A stretch of DNA of 64,000 bases from NCBI RefSeq assembly GCF_024679095.1, contig NC_066518.1:2462691-2526690 (forward strand), written 5' to 3'. Positions within the stretch are counted from its first letter, which is position 1, and each line of letters starts with the position of its first letter. The notes under the pieces are model-generated. The model saw only the letters and a list, made by a program, of their open reading frames with translations, searched no databases and had not been told where the DNA came from. The position numbers and the translations under genes were made by a program. Shown piece after piece: positions 11,535-24,414 of the stretch. Source of the DNA: Eriocheir sinensis (taxonomy: Eukaryota; Arthropoda; Malacostraca; Decapoda; Varunidae).

Positions 11535-12613
11535 AGAATAGTTAATCTTGCAACTTCCTAATACGGCATTACTGAAGAGACTAATTAACTAAAGGCTTTT
11601 GAAGTGACTTGCAGCAGATCATCACTATGACACTTGCTGCATAATACTTCAATAACCCAACCTCCCCTCAAAATAGCTTAAGAATATTTGGAAGGACTCG
11701 ACGTAACCCAACGCAACTATATAACTCCAACTAAGTCGCCAAAACAGTCAACGACCTACAACAGATGGTAGACAGTAGAGGGGGGGGGGGGGGGGGCAGG
11801 TGATGGAAGGTCAATGAACCGTTGAATGTACAAAGCCATCCTGTTTGTGATTGGCCGGAGCAGTATTGTGTTGTCTGACGTAGTGTGCGTTGGTGTGTAG
11901 TGTTGCGTCGGGGAGTGTAGTTAGTTGCCGGGTCCAGAGACAATAAATAATCAAAGTGCCAGGTACACACTCCAGCAACAAGTGCGAGCGGCCAGAGGGG
12001 ACAAAGCCTCACCTGGCTGACTACAAAGGGCGGCGCGCCACTCATTTCCTCCGGCAACACGGTGGGCAAAGGGCGAGGCTGCAGAGGCAGGAATGTGACA
12101 GGCAATTTATATCCAGGCGCCGGGCGGCTGAATGAATGGAGAGACGAAGAGGTGAATTACTAGTCAGAGAGTAAAGAGAATATACGTTGATAGAGAAGGG
12201 AAAAGAAGAATGATTACGACAGACGAAAGGAGTCAATGGACCTAACTAAATGCCGAAAAAAGATGCAAGCAGACCTACAAGAGTAATCGAAACATAAATG
12301 AGAACAGACGAACATAGTATTGGAAAAGTTAATGGTCTAATCACCGAACGAGAACATAAACGAATTATTCAAAAGGTCGGCTATGAAATTGATAAATTAA
12401 TGGACCTGTTTGTGAACGAATCATTCAGAAAGGCACCAGCCGGACGGATGGATCCATTGACGAGTAAGTGATGGAATGCATGAGACATGACTTTAGTGAA
12501 TGAATGAACGGACAGGTAAGTGAATGAATTAAATGATGAATTAGTGTAATTAATGTTCATCTGTGACGTAAATACACAATATAGCTCTCAAGTGACCGAC
12601 CTGACGGAGCTGT
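11535..12613. other. Unique sequence with a 17-nt poly-G tract
   Basis: The G run is at 11780-11796. A 124-codon - strand frame (12105-11731) passes through this run and has no recognisable domain, so I do not call it. Confidence 0.5.
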
Positions 12614-12634
12614 ACACACACACACACACACACA
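12614..12634. repeat. Short (AC)n
   Basis: About ten AC units. Confidence 0.95.
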
Positions 12635-12693
12635 TTCAATCCCACATCAGATAACCTTTCCAGTAAGGAGGAAGGTGTATCTAATAAGGTGAA

Positions 12694-13250
<557 letters not shown>

Positions 13251-13310
<60 letters not shown>

Positions 13311-13319
13311 GTGTGTGTG
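13251..13319. repeat. (TG)n microsatellite
   Basis: About 29 TG units, one phase slip (TTG) at 13309-13311, then four more. Confidence 0.98.
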
Positions 13320-13796
13320 CTTACGTAGTTATGATACACAGGAGGCGAGCTACATTCGTGGAGTCCCGTCTCCGAATCTCAGTTTATCAAGCTTAGCTCA
13401 AGTTTATGAATAGTTTTGGCTTGAACCATTTCCTTTCGAGGTCAGTCCAGGCGTCACTGCATCTAATATGAGGAAAGCAATGTTTCTTGATATCTCTCAG
13501 GCACTTCGTCTTCCTCAATTTTGAGTCGTCTTGTATTTTTAGTATCCCATGTTAACAGGTCATCCATGTCGTTGTTTCCATTTCCTTCACCGCCTGTACA
13601 CTGCCATCAGACCTGCTCTTTATCTCCCTTCCTCCGAGGTAGGCAAACCAAAACTTTCCAATCTCTCCTCGAATGTCATGTCTCTCAAGCTCAGCACCAT
13701 TTTTGTTGCCACTTTCTGACTGTTTCTATTTTCCTAATATCTTTCTCTCTCCGTGGAGACCATACCACAAATGCATTTTCCAATGCAGCGATGGTG
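13320..13796. other. Unique sequence, no gene seen
   Basis: Slightly pyrimidine-rich toward the 3' end. No domain recognised. Confidence 0.5.
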
Positions 13797-13810
13797 TGCG
13801 TGTGTGCGTT

Positions 13811-13877
<67 letters not shown>

Positions 13878-13879
13878 GA
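13797..13879. repeat. (TG)n microsatellite
   Basis: Perfect core at 13813-13872 with GC-containing variants at both edges. Confidence 0.97.
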
Positions 13880-14128
13880 GCGGGCGTGTGCGAACGTATA
13901 TGTCAGTCTGTCAGTTAATCTGCTTGTTAGCGTGCATTGGGGCGTGAATCAACTCGTTAAAATAGACACGACACAGACTAGAAAACATTATTAACTTATA
14001 GAATACCAGGATTCCTTTATAACCCTCTAACGCTATTCAGAACACGAACGCATCTCAGCCAAGCACTAATAAAAGAAGTATGGGAGCCAGTCACCTGTCA
14101 GTCACTTCGGAAAGGGGAGGGGGAAAAA

Positions 14129-14168
14129 GATAAATAGATAGATAGATAGATAGATAGATATAGATATA
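14129..14168. repeat. (GATA)n tetranucleotide
   Basis: About seven GATA units with imperfect ends. Confidence 0.93.
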
Positions 14169-14335
14169 AAGTAACGTTTGTTTTACAGTACCCAGTAGAC
14201 GAAACAAAATAAAGTCTCAAATTATATCCAATACCTGGGAAAACATGTCGTTATATGTATATGTGTATGTATATGTATGTGTGCGTACAGGTGTCCAAAA
14301 ATGCCTCTGCAGCACACCAGACTGCACGCTGATTG

Positions 14336-14720
14336 AGGGGAGCGGATTGTAGAAGTAGGGAAGAGATGAAAGGGGAAGAAAAGGGTGACGGTGAAGGAAT
14401 GAAGTGAAGTAGAGAGGAAAGGGACGAAAAGGGTGGAAGGAGAGGTGAGAAAAGGGACAGACAAATCAAAGTGGAGGGAATGGAGGGAGACAGGGAGGAA
14501 AGGGATGGCAGATAAGGAAGTGAAGTGACAAAAGGGATGGAAAACGATAAGGGAAAGGACAGAGGTAGGAAGGAAAAAAGTGGAAAGGATGCTAAAAGAA
14601 AAGGTGAGGGAGGGAGACAGGGAGGAAAGGGATGGAAGATATGGAAGAGAAAAAAAGGAGAAAGGAGGGAAGTGATAGAAGGGATGGAAAGAGGTGAGGG
14701 AAAGGAGTGAGGTAGGGAGG
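14336..14720. repeat. Purine-rich minisatellite, period about 127 bp
   Basis: The block AGGGAGACAGGGAGGAAAGG is present at 14484 and again at 14611, each followed by GATGG(C/A)AGATA. The rest of the region is G/A-rich and related but diverged. Confidence 0.75.
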
Positions 14721-15190
14721 GAGGTGCGCAAGCTCGTGGAGGCTGTGGTGGTGGTGAGGGTCGGCGAGTTGAGGAGCGGGACAGTGTGTGTGGCTGCGCT
14801 GGTGGCGGCGGTGGTGGTGGTGAGCAGCGCCTGTTCCTTCGTCTCGGTTCAGGGCCCGGCGCTCCCTCGCTCGACTCCCGCTCTCAAGGCGCGTCAAGTC
14901 CCCGCAACTCACTAAAACTTGCACCAACGAGTATTATTTGGAGTCGTAAAGAGCCAGCGAGTAATCTCCGAGTCGTGTTCATTCTTGTCTCGTGCGTCTT
15001 AGTTTACCACTTGTTATTCGTGTACTGCATCGCTGTTTGCAACTTTCAGAAACTGCTCGCAACAAAGTCGTGGGTTGGCCATAAATTCACGGTTAGCACC
15101 CCATCGTTCCGCGCGATCTTTGCGCATTTCACCCCGCAGAAACTAACAATAAAATGGAAAGTCTGTCTGCTTCCCGGACTCCGATATTAA
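14721..15190. other. GC-richer unique patch, no gene called
   Basis: From about 14690 to 15153 the + strand has no ATG, and GGTGAGGG donor-like strings occur near 14752. The patch contains GTG-rich runs that mimic a Val/Ala-rich signal peptide in one frame, but that frame has no ATG. It may be promoter-proximal or UTR-like, without firm support. Confidence 0.3.
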
Positions 15191-15870
15191 TCTTGTTTAC
15201 GAAGACTGAGCCTCGTGTGCCTCGGCTTAACTTGGCTCTCCGCGAGCACCAAATTACGGACAGACGGACAGAAAAACAAGAAGGAAATAAAGAAGAACAG
15301 TAATACGTGTTGACAGGACGGACATGGACCTGCTAAGTATACATATGTGCATCTGTTAAAGTTAAACCAATGGCGAATTTTCTTTTTATGGTATTTAACT
15401 AGGTGAGGGCTCGGCAGCATTACATACCACCTCAAAGGGCTGGTGTCAAAGGGCTGCAGTGCCTGGAAAAAGTTAGGATACCACTGACCTTGCTCCGTGG
15501 GAAGCTGCAGGTGTGCGGTGGTCACTTTATGCTCTCATGGTCTCTTCCGACGGAGGCGCGACCGTAGGTGAGGAGGAAGGGATCTGGGAAAAAAAAACCT
15601 CAATCATAGTAACTGGCTAAATATATCTCTCCTAATTAGAACAAATCATTACTGAATACTGATGCCAGTGCTTCAATTAATAGTATAGCAAGTTTTCTCT
15701 TTATAACAATTACACATTTTTTTCTATCACGGCTAGCCACTAATAACTCTCATTATCCTCATGCATTTAAATGAGCTTGTTGATTATCATCCTAACAGAA
15801 TTAAGAGATATCCTGATAGACCATGACCTAGAATATTATTAAAATTAGGTCATGGCCCATCTTCACCTGA
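15191..15870. other. Unique AT-rich sequence, no gene seen
   Basis: A 112-codon - strand frame (15525-15187) has no recognisable domain. Confidence 0.5.
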
Positions 15871-17090
15871 CCCATCACCTCTCACACAGCTCTCACCCTC
15901 ATCCAAAGACCCTTCACACACCCTCATCCTCTGTCACCCCATCCCGTCGCAGCCCGTATCACTCCCCACCATCCCAACGCTAATTCAGTCATCAATCCCA
16001 CAAATCCATCAATCATTTTATCTTCCACTTCTCATTTCATACGTCCTCCTTCCTCTTTTTCTCCACTGTACTGCTCACCCCTCCCATTCCATCCACCGTC
16101 ATTTCATCTCTCATCAATCACACACTTCTATCTCCCCCTTCCATCTCCCACTTCCAATTCCATATTCCACTTCCCTTTCCTCTATTTTTTTTTCCTCATT
16201 CTTAAATCCACCCATCCTGTACCATCTACCGTCCCCTCAGGTCTTCTTTCACCACTTCCACTTATTAATCACACGCTTGCATCCTTAATTCCCTTCCATA
16301 TCTCACTTCCAATTCCATATTCCACTTCCCTTTCCTTTATTTTTTCTCCTAATTCTTAAATCCACCCATCCTGTGCCATTCACCGTCCCCTCACGTCTTC
16401 CTTCACCACTTTCACTTATCAATCACATACTTCCATCTTCCACTTCCCATTTATTATTCCACTCCTCTTCTTTCTTTTCTCCCCTCCTCCTAAATTCTCA
16501 GCCATCTCATAACACACGCAGTTCCCTCAATTCTGCCTTTACACCCCCACATAGACTTATCAATCCAACATTTCCACTAATCAATCACACACTTACATCC
16601 TTAATTCCCTTCCATCTTCCACTTCCCATTTCTTATTCCACTTCTCTTCCATCTTTTCTCCCTACTCCTAAACTCTCATCCATCCCATAACACACGCAGT
16701 CCCTTCAACACTGCCTCTACATCCCCACACACACTTATCAATCCAGCATTTCCATCTTCCCTATCTATCTTCCAGTCTCCATTTCCCACTTCGCTTGCCC
16801 TCCTCCCTCTTCTCCCCCCTTATCCTCAACTCACTCACCCCACCCATGTAACCCAGAGTACCCTCCCTTCATCCTGTTCAACTCTAATTATCAATCATAC
16901 TTCCATCTTCCCCTTTCTTCCTCCACTTCCCATTTAAAACTCCATTCCGCGTCACCCTTTTCTCCCCTCATCCTTAACCTACAACCTTCCCATACCATAC
17001 ACCGACCCTCACCTCTTCTTTAGCACCCCTCTTTACCAGTTCCCATTCTCCCCCCTCCCCCCTCTTCCCCCCATCCCATCGGCGCACCGC
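15871..17090. repeat. Pyrimidine-rich degenerate minisatellite, about 1.2 kb
   Basis: A block CACTTCC(A/C)ATT.C.TATTCCACT recurs at about 16151, 16306, 16443 and 16622. Each copy is followed by CTTTTCTCC...CCATCC and ATCAATCACAC.CTT. Spacing is about 137-179 bp. The 16151 and 16306 copies are the most alike. Confidence 0.85.
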
Positions 17091-17392
17091 AGCCAACCAC
17101 TCGTAACCCTTTAGCGTTCTCAATATGGCCGGGAAAGAAAAAAAGGTTCGGCAGTGTGGAGGTAATTAGTTAGGGGAAGGAACAGGGGCTCTCCAGGTGG
17201 GCAAAACACACCTGAAAAATCGGCACACCTTACGCAACGCTGGATGGCTGCCTTTCCTTTACTCTCATTTTCTTTCTTTTTTCTTTTTTTTGGGGGGAGG
17301 CTAAACTTTTTTTCTCTCATCTCGTTTTTCTTTCTTTGCTCCTATTCGCTTTTAAGAGCCGTCGTCTCATTTCTCCTTCCTCCCCATCTCTT

Positions 17393-17393
<1 letters not shown>
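17091..17393. other. Unique sequence, pyrimidine-rich at the 3' end
   Basis: No gene recognised. Confidence 0.5.
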
Positions 17394-17448
<55 letters not shown>

Positions 17449-17503
17449 TCTATCTCTCACTATCCATATGTATCTATCTATCTGTCTATCTATCTATCTA
17501 TCT
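17394..17503. repeat. (AC)n followed by (TATC)n
   Basis: (AC)n at 17394-17447, then TATC units at about 17471-17503 with one TGTC variant. Confidence 0.96.
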
Positions 17504-17900
17504 CGAGCACAAGGGCGGGTGATATCGTACTGGGAATTACATCATCTCAGACTGAACCCAGATGCTCATTTAACTTTTAACCTGTGAATGATACCTAAAC
17601 ATTTGATTCCTCTGGGTGTCTATTTCTCAAGATGCCAAGGGACGTAAAACCGTTAAAGTGAAGGGTACCCGGACAGCGAGACAGCAGCGATCCATATTCA
17701 CAATGCCGTCATATTACTTGTTCAGTTTGTGATGGGCATGGGACTGATAAACTCCTCCGAGACTGTAGGGATTTTTGTCGCTTAGTTGTTGGCGAAGTCT
17801 GTTGTGAGCGGAGGGACGGGCCTGTCAAGATTGCTGGGATGTTTTGATGGCCGAGAGTGTGTGTGGGGGGGAGGGAGGGAAGGGGTTGTGTGCGTCGGAG
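17504..17900. other. Unique sequence, no gene seen
   Basis: Ends in a G/T-rich approach to the GT array. Confidence 0.5.
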
Positions 17901-17914
17901 GTGTGTGTGTGTGT

Positions 17915-17965
<51 letters not shown>
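17901..17965. repeat. (GT)n microsatellite
   Basis: About 32 GT units with one TCT interruption near 17918. Confidence 0.97.
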
Positions 17966-17967
<2 letters not shown>

Positions 17968-18060
17968 CTGTGGGTACTATGATGTGATGGGTCGAGTGAG
18001 GGTTTTGTGGTTGGTCAGGGTAAAGTTGTGGGCATACGCTAGAGGTGCGCGTGACCTCTG

Positions 18061-18262
18061 AGCTCACCTCCGTCGCATTGGACTTATTTGGAATCCAGCT
18101 TACCACAGTTTACATTCCCCAAGTTTTATTAGGCATCAATTTATCGACCCGTCCAAGAGGGAAAATGAACAGCTGGGTGTATACGTCAACTGCCGGGTTC
18201 GAACTAAGGCCCGCGGATTCGTAGCTAGGCATGCACACTATTTCGGCGGTGGGGAGGCAGTA
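18061..18262 (-). mobile_element. tRNA-derived SINE, family 2
   Basis: On the - strand a tRNA-like head starts near 18262 with CGCCGAAATAGTGTGCATGCC (degenerate A box), then about 35 nt later TTAGTTCGAACCCGGC (good B box). The body ends near GGAATCCAAATAAGTCC. The body does not resemble family 1 (6304, 30541), so it is a separate family. No clear target-site duplication was found. Confidence 0.65.
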
Positions 18263-18685
18263 ACATGCGGATTTCGTTATAATTAATGATGGTATAACAT
18301 AACTGGTTGCTGCCGGGTAGTGTGTGGACGGTGTGAACATAGCGGTACTGGGTGGGAGTTGTGTGGACGGGGGGAAAAGGAAGGGGGAGGTTGAAAGAAA
18401 GGCGTGGTGTGGTATCCATTGTGTGGAGGAGAAGGGAATTATGAGGAGGATGTGAGAAGCCTGCATGTGGTGTGTCTGTTTCATGTGTATGTGTGATAGA
18501 TGTAGATATTCTGTGTGGGTAATGAGGGATGTGGCGGTGATATGACAGTTTTGTACCCGTCGTTGTGTAACACATTCTGACCGTTGGTGTTAATCTGTTA
18601 GTAGTCCACGCTGTGTGCTTGACGGGAATGAGTGAGTATTTTGTGGATGAAGATGGCTGTAAATTCGAAATTCCAAGTTAAGTGA
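18263..18685. other. Unique G/T-rich sequence, no gene seen
   Basis: Overlapping - strand frames here are low in complexity and I reject them. Confidence 0.5.
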
Positions 18686-18868
18686 GTAGTCTCTGCTGTG
18701 TATTTGCAAGAGGAGTCGACATTCTTTGAAGATTCCGAACATCAGCAGTCAATTACTTTTCCGTCTGACAAATTCATGTCTGTTGTTGGGGATGCCATCG
18801 TCTCAATCGACCTTAATAACTGCAAGTCTGGTCTGGCTGGGGCGGTTCTGGCCTGCGGCAATTCCTGA
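18686..18868 (+). other. Exon-like ORF with acceptor-like start (unrecognised)
   Basis: A 60-codon + frame is open from 18686 to TGA at 18866-18868 with no ATG at its start. At 18691-18710 a pyrimidine-leaning stretch ends in TTTGCAAG, a plausible splice acceptor giving an exon from 18711. The peptide has balanced composition (segments such as ITFPSDKFMSVVGDAIVSI and SGLAGAVLACGNS) and alternates hydrophobic and polar residues like beta strands. I recognise no family. It could be a terminal exon, a decayed exon or an unknown transposon remnant. No homolog search was possible. Confidence 0.3.
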
Positions 18869-19500
18869 CGTGGCAATTATTGGTGCTTGACTAATGATAT
18901 TGGATCACTGTCGTCTAATCAGCCATGAAACGCCAAATATTCCATATTAATTGGGCGTGACAGAAATTATATGCATCAGGCTGTCTCCGGGTGGTGCAAC
19001 CATGCCGTTGTCTTTGCTCTATTTATCGTTTTCCTTATGCATTTTAGTCGAATGCCTGAACATCGTCGACATCGACACTCCATCTGCTCCGCTACGCCTA
19101 AATAAACGTCTACTCCATCACACCAATACAGCTCTTGTTATATGGTTTTTTTTCAGCCGCCGTTACATACTCCACACTGTTCTGAAATAAATAATTGTTA
19201 ACGTAAAACTCCTCTATTGCACTTTTTTTAAAACTTTTTTTTTGTTGCCCTTGAGCTGTTTCTTTAGCTGTAAAACAACAAAAAAACAAAAACATTCCAT
19301 GATGATTCTGAAGCGTGGGTTACGCTAACTAGAATTATACGCTTCCTAAAATTATATTTTTCTGTGCACTCACATTTCTGGCTCTCTTTCTGTATTATTA
19401 TGAATACTCTTGAAAAATTCCGTGAATCACAGCTTCGCGTTTCTTCTAACTCAGATATTCAGCGTAATGTGGAGTAGACAAGTATTATATTTATTACAAG

Positions 19501-19503
<3 letters not shown>
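18869..19503. other. Unique sequence, no gene called
   Basis: AATAAA strings occur near 19099 and 19186, downstream of the exon-like frame at 18686-18868, so a 3' UTR is possible but unproven. Confidence 0.4.
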
Positions 19504-19534
<31 letters not shown>

Positions 19535-19583
19535 ATACGTATACGCACTCGCACACGCACACGCACACGCACACGTATACGCT

Positions 19584-19618
<35 letters not shown>
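19504..19618. repeat. (AC)n arrays flanking a short (GCACAC)n
   Basis: (AC)n at 19504-19533, a GCACAC-rich centre bracketed by GTATACG on both sides, then (CA)n at 19588-19618. Confidence 0.95.
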
Positions 19619-19620
<2 letters not shown>

Positions 19621-19681
19621 AACATTCATATATTCCCGTGTATAAAATCCTTGTTCGAATTGAAATTTCATGAACACTCCC

Positions 19682-19854
<173 letters not shown>

Positions 19855-19971
19855 TGCCTCCTTCATAAAAGAAAAAGTAATCAAAATATCAAAGTTAATT
19901 AAAATTACTGTTGACTATAGTCCATAGGTCAAAAAGAAAACGTTGTATACTAATCCGCCTTTAAAACTCTG

Positions 19972-19973
<2 letters not shown>

Positions 19974-20002
<29 letters not shown>
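19974..20002. repeat. (AC)n microsatellite
   Basis: About 14 units. Confidence 0.97.
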
Positions 20003-20005
<3 letters not shown>

Positions 20006-20520
20006 GCATTCATAGTCTTAGATCATTTATTCGCAGAGTTTATGGAAGTAAAAGAAATATATGTTACGTTACAAATTCTTTAGTGTGTATTCTTTGCAAC
20101 GAGCCAATATCCACGTATCAATTTCCTCCTTGGCGTCTTTCATGTTTAAGTTCTTTTACAATTACTAGTATTTCTGTTTTCTTGAGTGTAAACGTCAGAG
20201 CACTCTCGTGTACTTTTCTCTCTTTAATGGAAGCGCGATGGAGATAAATGTTTAACTTCCACTCCACGAGGACATATTTATAACGTCACGTGCGATCTGC
20301 TTTATAACGAATTGTAGTTCAATGCTGTAGACCGAATCAGGATATTTCAAACGATCGGATTGCATTAGAGAACAAAGCAAACTGCATTCAGCTCATCATT
20401 ACTCTACGGAACTGAATTATTTGTTGCATTATCGAACACTGAATTATTATAGCGTTAATTTATATAGCATGATGGATAATTAAATTGAGTCGGAGTACAT
20501 GAGTCAAAATGTGCTGCCGA
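20003..20520. other. Unique AT-rich sequence, no gene seen
   Basis: Nothing recognisable. Confidence 0.5.
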
Positions 20521-21480
20521 TAAATGATCCAGCAGGTGAGGCTCGGTACTAATTGCCTGCCATCATTACGCATTCAGCAGCGAGTCAGCACCCGGAAGAG
20601 TAAACAGGACATGGAAAACAGGAACAAACGCATGGTAACAGGAACGGACCAACATATCGAAGGCCAACAGGGAAAGGAGATCAAAGAAAACAGGGATGGA
20701 GGAAGTAACAGGAAACAGGACAATGACAATAGGAAAGGAGAGGAACGGTATAGGCAAACAGTAACATGGAAAGGAAATAAAGTGCCGAGGAATACAGGGA
20801 TGGAGGCAGTAAAGAGTAACAGAAAAATGGCATTACTGAAGGAGTAATATCGGTAGAGGTAACAGGGAAAAACGCTTAAGGAACATAGAATACAGACGTG
20901 AAGGAAGTAAAAAGTAATAGAACAATACCAACCGGATCGAAGGGTGAACTAAAGGAAAAGGTTAACAGGGAAAGAAATTATAGGAACATGGAGTAAAGGG
21001 AAGGAGGGAGCCGAGGGAAACGGAACAACAGAAAGAGAAAATGAACTTAAAGGTTAAAGAATACAGTGATGCAGGAACCGAACCAAAGGAAGAAAAAGAA
21101 TCAGGGGAGGGATGGGAAAAGAAAGGAAGCACAAAAGCACATACGGTAAATGACACAGAGGTAGTAGCAATAACACGGGTAAAAATACGAGACAAAATAA
21201 GAATGCAAAAATAGAAGTTACTGGATTCGAAGGTAATTGCGGAAAAAAGGGAAAGGTGTGAAAGTGACAAAATTGGAAATGACAAAAGGTAGAGGCACAC
21301 CGGTGGGAGTTACAAATAATTGACACGGACTAAACAAAAAAAATAGCAGGGCAGGGAGTAGCGGAATAAAGAAGTATATCACAGGACAAAGGGAACAGGG
21401 GAGAGAAGCAGGGTTGGAGGTGACAGGGGAAGAGAATGCAGGGGGTAGGAATGACAGGGTGTGGGAGGGGGGAGGGGGTA
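20521..21480. repeat. Purine/A-rich degenerate tandem repeat
   Basis: A short core GTAACAGG(G/A)AA recurs irregularly from about 20635 to 21430, with AGGGATGGAGG(C/A)AGTAA copies near 20692 and 20798. The + strand is A/G-rich throughout. The 107-codon frame at 20524-20847 is Lys/Arg/Asn/Gln-rich because of this and is not called. Confidence 0.65.
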
Positions 21481-21487
21481 TGAGTGA

Positions 21488-21540
21488 ATCTGTGTGTGTC
21501 TGTGTGCGTGTGTGTGTGTGTGTGTGTCTGTGTGTGAGTG
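21488..21540. repeat. Imperfect (TG)n
   Basis: TG units with several TC and CG interruptions. Confidence 0.9.
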
Positions 21541-21840
21541 TCGGGGCGAACACACTATGGCACGAATTTATTTTCATTTTTATTCTGCACATTTTCCTTT
21601 TTTAAACATTTTTCCCATCGCATCTGATCCAATTCACCGGCTTTTTTGTACTTCCCTCCCGTCATGTATGGGTGGATGGAGGGATATTCGTGCGCTCTCT
21701 CTCTCTCTCTCTTTCTCTCGGGGACTGCGTGGAGAGAAAAAAATTCTGACTTTCTAAATTGAGTTCAGTTGGAATTTGTATACAAAGGCGACCCCTGTCC
21801 GACTACCTTTCTGTGGAGGCAGTGTGGTATCCGGCACCTG

Positions 21841-23250
21841 TCTCGCTCCTCCTCCTCCTCCTCCTCCTCCTCCACGCACTGACCTTGTTATCCTCCATTT
21901 CGTTTTTTCTTTCCGTCGTTAATGAAAGTTGTTCGTCTCAGCGTTTGCTCTGTTCCGGTCAAACACGATTTAATCCAATACTATTCCAGCCATTTCGAAG
22001 TCGTGATCCCTCTCCCTCTCCCTCCCCTTCATCTCATCATCCTCACTCTTCACTTCGTCCCTCATCTAAGTCTGACATTTTCTCCGTCCGTCTTCCCTTC
22101 TGCCTGGCTTTACCTCCGTTTCACCATCCTTGCTTTTATTTTACTTTCCTCTTTGTTTACTGTTTATTTATGCTTCCCTCTCTCTCCCCATCTGCAATGC
22201 TTCCCTCCCTCCTTTTTTTTATTCTTCTTTCCTTTCCTCCCTCCTCTCTCCCTCCCTCTCTCTGGTACAACATTTCTCGTCCTCCCCATCCGTTCGCTAT
22301 CCTTTCGTTCTCCTCTCCCTTGCTGCAATCCTTTTCATCTCTCCCTCCTTCTCTCTCTTGTTCCCTCTATCAATTCACATTCTTTTCTTCCCTCCTCCAT
22401 TCCTCGCTCCCTTCTGCCATCCCCCATCTACCGACCTATCTATATCTCTCCTTTTCCATTGTCCTTACTCCCCTCCCTCCTGGATGTCCTACTCTCTTTT
22501 GCTTTATTTGACTTCCTTTTATTTTCGTTTTATCTCTTGTTTCCTTTCTTTCTTCAATTCTTCTTCCATTTTCTTTTTTTCTCTGCCTCCCTCCCACCTA
22601 CATTTCTTAGTTTCCTTCCCATTTCTTTTCACTTGTTTCTCATTTCATCCTTTGTTTCCTTTCTTTATTTCTTCTTCCACTTTTTTCCTTTCCCCACCCT
22701 CCTGTCCTTGCCCTCCCTCCCTCCCTCATTTATTTTTCCTCCCCCACGCCTCCAGCCACGCCCTCCACTACATCCATCACCTCCTCCTACCTCCATCCAC
22801 AACTTTCCCTCCCCTTTCCTTTTTTACCTCCATCCCACAGTTCTTCCTCTTCCCCTCTCTTCTTACGTGTTAAGCTCCCTTCCCTTTTATTTTTCTCCCT
22901 CTTATGACTCGTATTTAGGTTACATATCACAATTCGGGGCTTCCTTCTTTTTCCTCCTATATACAATAACTTCTAACGGTCCTTTCCGCTTCTTTTCTGT
23001 CACCTTTGAAATTTCTCTTCTCATTTTCTCCCTGTCATCATCGTCTCCTTCCCTGTACTCTATGCCTATCCATCTCTAAAGCTTTATATCTGATACCGTA
23101 CCATATACTGTCTACCTTCTACCTTACCTCCCTCCAAACCTTTCCTTTTCTCACTCTGTACCTCAAGACTCCCATCCCTTCTCCTCTCTCATGCCTCTCT
23201 CCACCAGTTCCTCGTCCTCTTCATCTCTCTCCCTCTCATCGCTGTGTCTT
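21841..23250. repeat. 1.4-kb polypyrimidine tract
   Basis: Begins with (CTC)n at 21846-21873. The + strand is then overwhelmingly C and T to about 23250, made of TCCCTCC, CTTCC and TTTCTTT words without a clear long period. This keeps frames of 247-385 codons open in all three forward phases, which identifies them as compositional artefacts. Confidence 0.85.
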
Positions 23251-24102
23251 TTAACAATTTAATTTTACGGCTCATTTTCCTCATTATTTTGCCTCTTTAT
23301 TATGCAATCACATAAGCCGAGGCGCTTCGCTTAACCTCACTTGATACGCTATTCTTAAAATCTGGACTCTCACGGTGCAAGTTTTATTTCCACGTGGTTA
23401 AAGAGTTTTCCTCCCTCTGAGCGACATCGTATCCTGTTTCACTTTGCGCGGGGAGCGGGAGAAGGAAGTGAGGTTAAGCTGCCTTTTGTCTTGCCTCCCA
23501 AACCCCAAGCAGCTCCGGCGCTTTGGTAACTTTATCACCGGCCGGACTTTACCAGCGCAGGCCTCAACCTCAGCCACACAGAACTTTGGACCCAAGGGCG
23601 ACAGCGGGAGGAGGAAGTGGCTTTGTTGTGTCAAGATTTAGCGCAAGTCCATCTCGAGGCTGAGCGAAAAAGTGGAAGCCTCGCCCCACCTCGTCTTGCG
23701 CCAACTAGACAAATCTAAAATAAGGAGTGGCAGCGAGGGGAAGGAGCGCCCATCCCTCCGCCTTCCTTTCTGCTTCATCTCCTTTACTGCCTTGATGAAG
23801 CTGACAGACCGTGAGTTTGGCGCGCGGTAATAAACCCGTTACTCACTTCGGACTTTTTTTTATATATCTGTGATCAACTTATTCTGCCTTTGTTGGATTG
23901 GCAAAATGGAAACTTCATCCGCAATTGCCTTAGTTGGTAAATTAACTTAAATATTTATCATTCAGTTTGGCGCACCTGTAATCTTGGTTCAGCGCATTTA
24001 CCTGGCCTAAATATGTTAAGTAATCTGCTCCGTTCGCTCGCTCCAATCTCACAAAGGGCTGCCTCCTCAGAATACCAGTCCTCATTACACGATATCCTCA
24101 TG
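23251..24102. other. Unique sequence, GC-richer around 23440-23800
   Basis: Overlapping frames of 65-78 codons on both strands have no recognisable domain. Confidence 0.45.
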
Positions 24103-24381
24103 AACTCCGCCGGTCCTGAGCCATCACTGCGCAACAACCGACCCACTAAAATATTGTTCTGCTCCTATACTGCACGGCGTCCGATTCAAGACCACTCAAC
24201 TCCGTTATTAGGCTAATTAATTCGAAAACTTGAAAGACCCGCGCGGCGATCAGCAGAGCACGCTGGCCAAGTTAAATAATCAATACAATTTACCCACGAT
24301 TCCGAAGCAAAACCACTTAAGCTCTGTCACTTTGCTGCTGAAGTAAGGACAACACAGAACACACGGACGCTTTCCTGGCAA

Positions 24382-24391
24382 CATAAAAAAG
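24382..24391 (+). promoter_or_regulatory. TATA-like box upstream of the candidate first exon
   Basis: ATAAAAAAGG lies about 30 bp before GCATCAGGAG, which partly matches the arthropod initiator (TCAKT). The spacing is right for a core promoter, but the match is weak and only meaningful with the ATG-free exon downstream. Confidence 0.2.
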
Positions 24392-24414
24392 GTGAGAGTC
24401 TTTGGCAGACACAG

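Noticed and set aside
14694..14915. Frame with a Val/Ala-rich, signal-peptide-like segment
   Set aside because: It has no ATG, only a GTG at the 5' end, and the hydrophobic part comes from GTG/GCG-rich repeats.
21922..23079. 385-codon open frame on the + strand
   Set aside because: It lies wholly in a polypyrimidine tract where all three forward phases stay open and encode only Phe/Leu/Ser/Pro. No domain.
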